A stretch of DNA of 64,000 nucleotides, taken from NCBI RefSeq assembly GCF_022919095.1, contig NZ_CP095073.1:1674001-1738000 (forward strand), in the 5' to 3' direction. Under the pieces are notes generated by a model, which was not told where the DNA came from, ran no database searches, and was given only the letters and a program-made list of their open reading frames with translations. A program made the position numbers and the translations under genes. Positions 18,139 to 26,167 of this stretch are shown here, in pieces (the stretch's first letter is position 1; every line of letters starts with the position of its first letter). This stretch comes from Halobacillus salinarum (GTDB taxonomy: Bacteria; Bacillota; Bacilli; Bacillales; Halobacillaceae).

Positions 18139-19051
18139 ATGTCGCAGCCCCTACCACCCAAAGCATAAAGGGAACGGTTACGATGCTTGCAATAGTAGTC
18201 AACAGTGTAACATATGAAACCAATTGAGGCTCCGTATTAAATTGAAGTGAATACATCGTTGTATTAGCGGCGGTCGGCATAGCGGATAATACAATTAATA
18301 TACTTGCGAGCATTGGATTTAACCCTAAAACCATAGTGAGCAGTAAAGCAATCACAGGAGAAATGATAAACCTCAATGAAAATACAGTGGAAATGTCCTG
18401 CCATTTAACTGTCCCTTTAGTTAAAGAGGCAAGCTGCATGCCCAACACGATCATAATGGTTGGAATAGTAGCATCAGCAATTAAGTTGGTTGCTTGCATG
18501 ATGAATTCCGGCATGTGTATATGAAATACTTGAACGATAATGCCGAGAAGAACTGCATGATTGATCGGCATGCGGGCAATTTTTACTAAGGAATCTTTCA
18601 AACTATGTTCAGCAGAAAGGCTTCCCCTCGCTGCATAATACATCCCTACGGTGTTCATAAGCAAAGACTGAATGACCATCATTATGATGGCATAGTCGAC
18701 GCCTGCATCGCCATAGGCAAACAAAATAATGGGTACTCCATAGTTTCCGCTATTCATGAAGACACTTGACAGCACAAGAGCCGAGGTTTTTGACCTCGGC
18801 TGGGACTGAATTGCGGAAAGAATACGCACCAGTATGATCAACAGGATCATTAAAGCAATACAGAAAATGAGAATGTAAAGGTAGTCGAGTGTGATCTCAT
18901 GCGTATAAAAGGTTTGAAAGGCAAGAAAAGGATACATCAAGTAGAGAGCAGCCGTTGAAATGGATTTTCTATCAAAGCCGATCGTTTTCTGACCGATGTA
19001 TCCAACGCTGAAAATAATAAATGCTGGAAGTACAATTAGAACTACATCCAT
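18137..19051 (-). CDS. AEC-family (auxin efflux carrier type) transporter
   Basis: A 304-residue membrane protein with about ten helices in two halves, the second opening near the conserved P-T-I-M-I-V-L-G-M-Q-L segment. N-x-G-N-Y-G in the first half (S-G-N-Y-G-V-P) is a family landmark. Bacterial AEC members include malate and malonate permeases. It lies 33 bp behind the 2-hydroxycarboxylate transporter on the same strand, so dicarboxylate transport is the likely role. Confidence 0.85.
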   Translation of the reverse strand: MDVVLIVLPAFIIFSVGYIGQKTIGFDRKSISTAALYLMYPFLAFQTFYTHEITLDYLYILIFCIALMILLIILVRILSAIQSQPRSKTSALVLSSVFMNSGNYGVPIILFAYGDAGVDYAIIMMVIQSLLMNTVGMYYAARGSLSAEHSLKDSLVKIARMPINHAVLLGIIVQVFHIHMPEFIMQATNLIADATIPTIMIVLGMQLASLTKGTVKWQDISTVFSLRFIISPVIALLLTMVLGLNPMLASILIVLSAMPTAANTTMYSLQFNTEPQLVSYVTLLTTIASIVTVPFMLWVVGAAT

Positions 19052-19084
19052 AACTTCACCACAATTCAGAAGAGTGTATAACCC

Positions 19085-20413
19085 TCATCCTAACAGAGGT
19101 ATAATCAAACCCGCTAATAGAAGGATGAGTGCCCCGCCTAAGCGGGAGGAAATCTGTGCGAATGGCATGAGTTCCATTCTTTTTGAGGCAGAGAGAACAG
19201 CGACGTCTCCCGTCCCACCCATATTTGCCATACATAATCCAGCTGTAATTGCTGCTTCAATTGGGTAAAATCCTACTAGTCTGCCAACAAGCCCAGCTCC
19301 TATGACCGCCCCAAGCACTACCCCAAGGACAGTGAGAATGTATTGTACAGTTAAAGCATCAATCACCGTATTTAAATCTGTATAAGCAATCCCGATTCCG
19401 AATAGTAAAGCCATGGTCCAGTTATTGGCCACAAACTTATACCACTGGCTCGCTCCATCTACAATGTTTTGCGGGATAATGCCAGCGATTTTAGCTGAAG
19501 CAACCACAATAATCATTAACGCATAAGGGTGAATAGGGATAAAATCGCCAAGAAGGCTTCCTACAGCAAAGAAAGTAACGGCTGCAAGTAATCCTATTCC
19601 CATTTTTTGAATATCGTACGTCTGCTTTTCCTGTTTGTAGGAGAAACCTTGAATTAATTGTCCATTCCCGCTTAATGAAGGAAATTTCTTCCCTATTAAA
19701 TCCAGCATACTGGCTAGTACTATGGCAAACACGTTTCCTAATGCGAGGGCAGGAACAAGCATGGAAATATAATAGCTTGGATCGTTCCCCATCATTTCAG
19801 AATAGACCTGGCTCATAGGTACTGCACCAGCTCCCATACCGCCGCCCATAATCGGCATCGTAATGACCAGGATAGCATCTCTTAGTGAAAATCCAACCAA
19901 TGCTCCGAGAAGACTTGCGACTGCGACTGCTCCAATCACCGCTGCAAAAATCGGAAGGAAATAGCGCAGCCCTACTTTGACTAGTATTTTTTTATTCATG
20001 CCGAGGATGCTTCCTGTAATTAAAGCAGCAATGTAAAAGTTCAAGAATCCTCCGTCTTTCATAAAATCAGTCATCGTTGTCACAGAATTACCAGGAAGCC
20101 AGGCGGCGTAGTTCATAAAGGCTGCGCCAAAAATTGCAATGATCGCGCCTCCGCCTAAAAAAGTTTTTACGATAGGGGTATGGTCGCCTATCCATCCTAG
20201 CAGCTCCCCGAAGACGATCATGATTAACAGACTTCCAATCATTCCTCCTGGGAGGTTGCCTGTGTATAGACTGAGGAGAGTGATCACAGTAAATACAGCA
20301 AACCAGAGTACCGGAACTTCAAAAATTTTAAAGGCCTTTAATTTGGGAATCTTTTTTCCTTCTGCACCACCTGGACTTTGCTCGTACGAAAGCTCTCTTG
20401 CCGTTTGTGCCAT
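19085..20413 (-). CDS. 2-hydroxycarboxylate (malate/citrate) transporter
   Basis: A 442-residue secondary transporter of the 2HCT family (CitS, CimH, MaeN). The two family re-entrant-loop motifs are visible as M-G-G-G-M-G-A-G-A near residue 195 and M-G-G-T-G-D near 400. Substrates in characterised members are malate and citrate taken up with Na+ or H+. A CitA/DcuS-type two-component system lies immediately upstream and a cre site sits before the start, both fitting control by substrate and by preferred carbon source. Confidence 0.92.
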   Translation of the reverse strand: MAQTARELSYEQSPGGAEGKKIPKLKAFKIFEVPVLWFAVFTVITLLSLYTGNLPGGMIGSLLIMIVFGELLGWIGDHTPIVKTFLGGGAIIAIFGAAFMNYAAWLPGNSVTTMTDFMKDGGFLNFYIAALITGSILGMNKKILVKVGLRYFLPIFAAVIGAVAVASLLGALVGFSLRDAILVITMPIMGGGMGAGAVPMSQVYSEMMGNDPSYYISMLVPALALGNVFAIVLASMLDLIGKKFPSLSGNGQLIQGFSYKQEKQTYDIQKMGIGLLAAVTFFAVGSLLGDFIPIHPYALMIIVVASAKIAGIIPQNIVDGASQWYKFVANNWTMALLFGIGIAYTDLNTVIDALTVQYILTVLGVVLGAVIGAGLVGRLVGFYPIEAAITAGLCMANMGGTGDVAVLSASKRMELMPFAQISSRLGGALILLLAGLIIPLLG

Positions 20414-20440
20414 TTTACCACTCCTTATAAAAGTACGTTT

Positions 20441-20454
20441 AGCAAACGCTTACA
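20441..20454 (-). promoter_or_regulatory. cre site before the 2HCT transporter
   Basis: Minus strand TGTAAGCGTTTGCT, a close match to the CcpA consensus, 28 bp upstream of the start codon, where bound CcpA would block transcription. Confidence 0.75.
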
Positions 20455-20526
20455 TTTGAACTGATTTAATCATAATAAAGTTCACAAAACATTCACACTT
20501 TTTGAAAGTATTGATAGTTTTGTAAT

Positions 20527-20552
20527 TAAAAAAAGCAGCCTTCAGGGCTGCT
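20527..20552 (-). terminator. Terminator after the response-regulator gene
   Basis: On the minus strand AGCAGCC-N5-GGCTGCT is followed by seven T. It separates the two-component genes from the transporter, so the transporter has its own promoter. Confidence 0.88.
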
Positions 20553-20714
20553 GAGGAGAGGGGGAGTTTCATTTCTCAGGTTCGCTTGCATTAGCTCAAT
20601 TCATTTTACAATAAAAGGTTTATGTACCGCGGGTTATTGGAATTTTTTCTATCTAATATAAGTCATAAAATCGTTGAGCTATATAGAAAAACTTAACACT
20701 TCCTGCTTCAGTCC

Positions 20715-21431
20715 TTAAAGAAAAGGTTCGATTTTATTACTATTATCCTTGATTAAACGATATTGATATATGGGCCTGCCTACTCCATAAATTAAATGTT
20801 CTTCCAAATAATGAATTTCAGTTAAAAACTTTAAATATTTTCTCACAGAAACTCTTGAAATTTGTGAATGTTCGGCTACATCTTCCGTAGAAAATGGGTG
20901 AGGATGCAAGCTGTGAATGATATGATTAATAATTTGCAAAGTGTTCTTAGTAAGCCCTTTGGGAAGGGAATCATAGACCGTGTTTTTCCTGTTCGGCTGT
21001 TGCTTTTCACGCAGGAGACGATCAAGTTCCTGTTGACTGATTTGGGCTTTATTTTGAATGGTGTGGAAATGTCGTTTATAAGTGAGAAGAGCCTCTTTGA
21101 ACCGATCGAATTCGAACGGTTTAATTAAATAGTCCACTGCACCAAGCCTGAGAGCCTGCTGGATTTGGCTGAGTCCGGACGCTGCGGTGATGAGAATCAC
21201 ATCGATATCATGATTTTGTGTTCTTACTTCTTGTAAAAAATCGATCCCGTTTAATCCGGGCATATAGACATCCAGAAGTATTAAGTCGATGCTTTTTTCT
21301 TTAAGCAGGGCGGCAGCTTCTTTAGCATTGGCAGCACTTCCTGCAAGAAGAAAGCCGTCGAGTTTCTCGACGTATTGTCGATTTAAAGAAGCTACCATCG
21401 GGTCGTCTTCCACAACTAATACGTTAATCAT
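20715..21431 (-). CDS. CitB/DcuR-type response regulator (MalR-like)
   Basis: A 238-residue response regulator: receiver domain with D-D near residue 9, phospho-acceptor D in L-L-D-V-Y-M-P-G and K in Y-L-I-K-P-F, then a C-terminal winged-helix region (S-T-E-D-V-A-E-H-S-Q-I-S-R-V-S-V-R-K-Y-L). In B. subtilis MalR of this class activates the maeN malate transporter. The ATG at 21431 overlaps the end of the kinase gene by 8 bp with AGGAGG nearby; a longer frame to 21530 is an artefact of that overlap. Confidence 0.92.
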   Translation of the reverse strand: MINVLVVEDDPMVASLNRQYVEKLDGFLLAGSAANAKEAAALLKEKSIDLILLDVYMPGLNGIDFLQEVRTQNHDIDVILITAASGLSQIQQALRLGAVDYLIKPFEFDRFKEALLTYKRHFHTIQNKAQISQQELDRLLREKQQPNRKNTVYDSLPKGLTKNTLQIINHIIHSLHPHPFSTEDVAEHSQISRVSVRKYLKFLTEIHYLEEHLIYGVGRPIYQYRLIKDNSNKIEPFL

Positions 21432-23031
21432 TACTTTGCCCTCCTGGTTCATAAGGAATGAGAACGGTAAACCTCGTACCGTGATCTTTGCTGGATAGAA
21501 CTTCAATAGAGCCACCCAGTTTTTCAGCACTGTTCCTGGCTAAATAAAGGCCAAACCCTCTGCCTTCTCCCTCCTTGGTAGTCATTCCTTTTTCAAATAT
21601 CTGATTCTGAATCTTCTCAGGAATCCCTTTGCCTTGGTCTGAAATCTCTATGCTTAACAATTTATCTATATAGGATAATTGGAGGTGAATGACCTTTTCG
21701 TCGGGGACTGCAACACTGTCAATCGCATTGTCGATTAAATTACCGAGAATGGTTATAAGTTCGTGCGTGATGTCAGGGTCGGCGGGCTGCGGGATTATCG
21801 TGTCACATTGGATATCCAGCTCCACATGAGATTCCCTGGCAAAGCTGATTTTGCCTAGAATGAAGCCTGCGAACGCAGGATCCTTTAAATAACGGGTTAA
21901 ACTTCCGACCTCGTGGCTTTGATGATTGACCAGCTTGTGAATGAATTGCTGAACGTCTTCATAATTTTCCATTTTTATCATCCCTAACAGTACGTGAAGC
22001 TGATTCATAAATTCGTGTGACTGGGACCGAAGAGTATCAGCGTACATTTGGACGCCAGTTAATTTCTCTGCGAGCTGGTTGACCTCAGTTTTATCCCGAA
22101 AAGTAGCAATAGCTCCGACGGCTTGTCCATTCACGACTAAAGGGACTCTATTGGTAATGACAGAGATTCCATTAATCATCTGCTCTTCATTCAGATCGGC
22201 TTCTCGTTTATCGAGCACGCGGTCGAGCATGGTTCCGGGAAGAAATTCGTGAATATTCATCCCTATAGGTTCCTTATCCATTAAGCCTGCCTTGTTAAAT
22301 ATTTTCCGTGCAGATTTGTTCACAAGAAGTATCGTGGCGTCTTTATCAATCGCAATAATTCCTTCATGGACTGAATGGAGCATTTGATTGCGCTCCTCGT
22401 GGATACGGGCGATTGTATAGGGTTCAAGACCGAATAAACTACGTTTAATATAGTAGGCTAGTAAAACTGCGCCCACGATCCCTACTAACACACCGATGAT
22501 GGAACCGATTAATATACGATGCTGACCTTGACGAATCGATGATTCTACATCTTCAAGAGAGATACCAACTGAAACGGCTCCTATTTGTTGACCTTCATTA
22601 TCATAAATCGGAGTAAAAGCCCTTAAAGATTTCCCGAGAGTTCCTGTCGAAGTAGAAATGTATTCTTTCCCTTGAAGGACTCTTTTTTCATCACCTCCGA
22701 CAAAATGCTTGCCGATTCTGCCGGGGTTCGGATGGGACCTGCGGATGCCCTCCATATTCATAACAACGACAAACATGACGCCGGAAGCCTTTTGAATAGA
22801 CATCGCATAATCCTGAATCCCTCCTGCGTTTCCTTCATCTTGCAGCCCTGTTTTCACTACTTGGGACTCACCGACACTTCTGGCAACAATGAGGGCTTTT
22901 TCTTTTAATTGCTTTTCAATATTTTCACTTGTAGAGTCAGTAATTAACAAATCTGTAATTGCCAATGAAACTAAGACTACAAGACAGACGAAAAAAATAA
23001 TAATGGTTCTTAGCTTAAAACGAGGATGCAA
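21424..23031 (-). CDS. CitA/DcuS-type sensor histidine kinase (MalK-like)
   Basis: A 535-residue membrane kinase: first helix about 8-28, extracytoplasmic PAS-like (CACHE) domain with the family segment R-x-S-H-P-N-P-x-R-I-G near 113-123, second helix near 175-195, cytoplasmic PAS, SpoOB-type dimerisation domain with acceptor His in S-H-E-F-M-N, and HATPase_c. The family senses citrate, malate or fumarate outside the cell. It starts with TTG after GAGAGGTG. Its position next to a 2HCT and an AEC transporter points to malate or citrate. Confidence 0.93.
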   Translation of the reverse strand: MHPRFKLRTIIIFFVCLVVLVSLAITDLLITDSTSENIEKQLKEKALIVARSVGESQVVKTGLQDEGNAGGIQDYAMSIQKASGVMFVVVMNMEGIRRSHPNPGRIGKHFVGGDEKRVLQGKEYISTSTGTLGKSLRAFTPIYDNEGQQIGAVSVGISLEDVESSIRQGQHRILIGSIIGVLVGIVGAVLLAYYIKRSLFGLEPYTIARIHEERNQMLHSVHEGIIAIDKDATILLVNKSARKIFNKAGLMDKEPIGMNIHEFLPGTMLDRVLDKREADLNEEQMINGISVITNRVPLVVNGQAVGAIATFRDKTEVNQLAEKLTGVQMYADTLRSQSHEFMNQLHVLLGMIKMENYEDVQQFIHKLVNHQSHEVGSLTRYLKDPAFAGFILGKISFARESHVELDIQCDTIIPQPADPDITHELITILGNLIDNAIDSVAVPDEKVIHLQLSYIDKLLSIEISDQGKGIPEKIQNQIFEKGMTTKEGEGRGFGLYLARNSAEKLGGSIEVLSSKDHGTRFTVLIPYEPGGQSND

Positions 23032-23109
23032 TGCGTTTCACCTCTCCATGATTCAAGGTCTTACCGTTAATTTTAAAGGATAGGGAGAGGAATTGCATGG
23101 GGCATCACA

Positions 23110-23742
23110 TTAGTAGTCAATCGTTTTATCATTAATTTTAATGGAAATGTCTTTATTATGAGCTTGTGAGACCTCTCTTGAAGGATTGTTAGCCGGTGGT
23201 CCAATTACAACAGATTCCTGAATTGGAGATAAGGTTTCAGCAATTTCCTTCTTGTCTATTCCGTAGGCTGTCTGGAAAACCTCCGGAGGTGTAAGGCGCA
23301 GCGTATCAGAGCCTTCCGCTGTTTCAAACTGGTCGTTATTAAAAAACAAATGGAGATGAAGATTTTCAGAGGCCGGAGTAATCCAGTGCCACCACGCCAT
23401 TGGTATAAAAACAACCTGCCCTGGCCGTGCCTGATAAGTATGAAGCTGGTTTGTATCTGGATCAATAATTGAAACCAAGGCTTCCCCGGATACAACCACA
23501 TCTAATTCCCAAGCGTTTGGGTGCCAGTGAGGTTCTCTGATATGTCCTTTAGTTAAGTATAGGTCTACAAATGCGCCTCCAATCATAGCTGGAAGCTGGG
23601 TGGAAGTAACGTCATAGGCGATGTTATGATCATCTCGCTTGAAGAATAAGCTTTGTTTAGAATCGAAGAAAAGGTTAGGTGTTCCGCTCGTCTTTTTTAT
23701 ATTCGTGTTGTCTGGCACGAAACCTGATTTTGACATATTCAT
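23110..23742 (-). CDS. Single-domain cupin protein
   Basis: A 210-residue cupin. Motif 1 is P-H-W-H-P-N-A-W-E-L-D near residues 80-90 and motif 2 is P-G-Q-V-V-F-I-P with a following W-H-W, giving the usual metal set of two His, Glu and His. It resembles one half of oxalate decarboxylase or of germin-like spore-coat proteins; activity is unknown. AGGAGG sits before the ATG. It lies alone between the kinase and the GntP gene. Confidence 0.8.
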   Translation of the reverse strand: MNMSKSGFVPDNTNIKKTSGTPNLFFDSKQSLFFKRDDHNIAYDVTSTQLPAMIGGAFVDLYLTKGHIREPHWHPNAWELDVVVSGEALVSIIDPDTNQLHTYQARPGQVVFIPMAWWHWITPASENLHLHLFFNNDQFETAEGSDTLRLTPPEVFQTAYGIDKKEIAETLSPIQESVVIGPPANNPSREVSQAHNKDISIKINDKTIDY

Positions 23743-24090
23743 CCTCCTGTCATCGTTCGCAAAAGAATATTATTCACTTATATATGAAAGATCAAGCTTA
23801 GTTGTGCAGTTTTTTATATTATTCACATAACACTTCTAAGGTGGAAGAAATTCTTCTTTTCTATTTTTGGAGGGGAGATAAGGGAGTAATAAAAAGAACG
23901 TTTGAAGTCACACAAGTCAGACGTAATTACAATTTTCCAATCATTTCATCCTAAAAAGCGTTCATTTATATGAGAATGCTTACGAAGTTTCTTTAAGAAA
24001 GGGGTTTCAAAATCACGTTTTTGTTTAAATAAGAAGGGTATCCTTTTTGAAGACAGGAGAAAAGGAGGGAGTATTCTTCTCAGGTGTATT
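23743..24090. other. Divergent intergenic region
   Basis: About 350 bases between the cupin and GntP genes. A weak cre-like AAAGCGTTCAT lies near 23956. Otherwise nothing definite until the promoter at 24091. Confidence 0.4.
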
Positions 24091-24118
24091 TTGAAAACGA
24101 TTACTTTAGTTTTATGAT
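24091..24118 (+). promoter_or_regulatory. gntP-type gene promoter with cre site
   Basis: TTGAAA (24091-24096), 16 bp, TATGAT (24113-24118). The cre TGAAAACGATTACT (24092-24105) overlaps the -35, so CcpA binding would exclude RNA polymerase. Confidence 0.82.
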
Positions 24119-24139
24119 TAAGAAAGGAGTTATATAGAA

Positions 24140-25492
24140 ATGGATTCGACAGCTGGTTTAGTGATTGTGGCCGTATTAGCAGTTATCGCATTATTATTTT
24201 TAGTTATGAAAACGAAACTCCAGGCATTTGTTGCTTTACTTGCCGTAAGTATCCTCGTCGGCCTGGTCGTAGGAATGAAACCTGCTGACGTCATTAAAAC
24301 CATTCAGGACGGGATGGGCGGAACGCTTGGTTATGTAGCTGTGATTATCGGTTTAGGTGCGATGTTTGGAGAGATGCTGAGAGTATCCGGAGGAGCTGAG
24401 AGGCTGGCCATTACGCTAATGGATAAGTTTGGGGAAAAAAATATAAGCTGGGCTCTTGGTTTAACAGGCTTTATTGTGTCTATTCCTGTATTTTTAGATG
24501 TCGCTCTCGTAATTTTAGTTCCCATTTTATACAGCTTGACGCAAAGAACGAATAAATCGCTGCTTTATTTTGGGATTCCTTTGTTAGCTGGACTTGCGGT
24601 TACTCATAGTTTTATACCGCCGACTCCAGGACCCATTTCAGTGGCCTCACTGCTGCATGCAGATCTCGGCTGGGTGATCTTGTTTGGAGCCATTGCCGGA
24701 GTACCGGCTATGATCATTGCAGGACCTCTGTTTGGTAAATACATCGCTGATAAAATTCATATCGGTGTTCCTGAATATATGCTTGAACAAGTGAAAAATG
24801 CGGATATCGATAAAGAAAATCTGCCCAGCTTTTCGAGCGTACTCTTAATTATTACACTTCCTTTAGTATTAATCCTTATCAACACTTTATCGGACTTAGT
24901 GTTACCAGATGGAAGTACAGCGCAGAGTATTCTTACCTTTATTGGACACCCGTTCGTTGCACTTACTATTGCAGCGCTGCTCACTTTCTATATATTTGGT
25001 ATAAGGCGTGGATATTCGAAGGAGCAAGTGCAGGAAATTACTACGAAAGCGCTTGAACCTGCCGGAATCATTATTTTGGTAACTGGTGCTGGTGGCGTGT
25101 TTGGAGAAATGCTTATCCAGTCAGGAATAGGGGATATTCTTGCAGATGCGATGAAATCAACACAAATGCCGCTGCTTGTTTTTGCGTTTATTGCAGCAAC
25201 AGTTGTACGTATTGCCCAAGGGTCTGCAACTGTTTCTATGATTACAGCTGCTGGTCTTGTTTCTCCAATTCTTGATTCTTTCGATGTCAGCGAACCAATG
25301 CTTGGATTGCTCGTAATCGCCATTGCTTCTGGAGCTACTGTCGTGTCACACGTCAACGATTCCGGCTTTTGGCTGGTCAACCGTTACTTCGGATTGACCG
25401 AAAAACAAACCTTACAATCATGGACGGTTATGGAAACGATTATCGGTCTGGTCGGCTTTGGAATCTCGCTCATTCTAAGTATATTTGTTTAA
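24140..25492 (+). CDS. GntP-family permease (gluconate-type)
   Basis: A 450-residue membrane transporter of the GntP family, with about twelve helices and the signatures F-I-P-P-T-P-G-P near residue 157, a central hydrophilic loop, and R-I-A-Q-G-S-A-T-V near 353 followed by S-H-V-N-D-S-G-F-W. The family moves gluconate and related sugar acids with H+. No kinase or dehydrogenase gene is adjacent. Catabolite control is indicated by the cre over its promoter. A second family member is encoded at 29238-30596. Confidence 0.93.
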   Translation: MDSTAGLVIVAVLAVIALLFLVMKTKLQAFVALLAVSILVGLVVGMKPADVIKTIQDGMGGTLGYVAVIIGLGAMFGEMLRVSGGAERLAITLMDKFGEKNISWALGLTGFIVSIPVFLDVALVILVPILYSLTQRTNKSLLYFGIPLLAGLAVTHSFIPPTPGPISVASLLHADLGWVILFGAIAGVPAMIIAGPLFGKYIADKIHIGVPEYMLEQVKNADIDKENLPSFSSVLLIITLPLVLILINTLSDLVLPDGSTAQSILTFIGHPFVALTIAALLTFYIFGIRRGYSKEQVQEITTKALEPAGIIILVTGAGGVFGEMLIQSGIGDILADAMKSTQMPLLVFAFIAATVVRIAQGSATVSMITAAGLVSPILDSFDVSEPMLGLLVIAIASGATVVSHVNDSGFWLVNRYFGLTEKQTLQSWTVMETIIGLVGFGISLILSIFV

Positions 25493-25646
25493 TAAACCAT
25501 CCCTGTTTGAAGGTTGATGAAAATGTTCTTACTAATTTAGAGGTGCTGCTAAAGTGTCGTTGATAATCGCGAATCGCTTGTCGACAGATGCTTGCCGCAG
25601 GAGTCACTACCGATTGCTCATCGGGGCATCAATAAGGGCCAATCTA

Positions 25647-25688
25647 AAAAGAGTGATTTTCTTTGTATAAAAGAAAATCACTCTTTTC
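25647..25688 (+). terminator. Terminator downstream of the GntP gene
   Basis: Eighteen-bp stem AAAAGAGTGATTTTCTTT/AAAGAAAATCACTCTTTT with a short loop and T-rich flank, about 155 bp after the stop. Confidence 0.85.
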
Positions 25689-26167
25689 TCTTGTAAAGAA
25701 AAAGAATACATGAAAGTGAAATCAATCAGCTGAAAAAACTTTTTGCTATTTGGTTGGGAGTTTTTTAAGAAAAATATTCCTTTTTGTTTATAATCTGTTT
25801 ATAATTCTGTCTTATGATAGGTACAAAATCATGAGGAAGGAGCTGAAGGAGTAAGAGTTCCTCATTTTGTCGAATAAAATGAGGAATGTACCGGGTCAAA
25901 TTATTTACAAAAAATAAAAGAATATACGAGGCATCTTTTTAGTAAAATGGAATTTGTGCTAGTGATTTGCCAGTATAGGCTTTAAATGCCGAAGTTTATG
26001 AGATAATCATTCGCTTATGACTACTAAGACTCTGGACTTAGGCAAAGATTAGCCTGAAGTACGCTGTAAAGAATACGAAAAACGAGTAATTTTAAAAGTA
26101 ACTGCCAGGTAAGAAAGACATAGGGTCTTCTGGCAAAAATTTCACTTTAAGTCTGGAGGGGAACAAC
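25689..26167 (+). other. Long leader of the RND pump gene
   Basis: No convincing gene. AT-rich promoter-like repeats (TTTATAATCTG, TTTATAATTCTG) occur near 25790-25815, a CCTCATTTT/AAAATGAGG hairpin near 25860-25885, and a second imperfect hairpin (GCCAG...CTGGC) about 26103-26136, just before the RBS. The last could affect translation of the pump. Confidence 0.4.

Noticed and set aside
21432-21530. Extended N-terminus of the response regulator
   Set aside because: The extension is the kinase C-terminus read in another frame; ATG 21431 has AGGAGG at the right place and starts the receiver domain.
25829-25852. Seven-codon leader peptide (ATG to TAA) before the RND gene
   Set aside because: It is over 300 bp from the gene and lacks an RBS, so chance is the simpler explanation.
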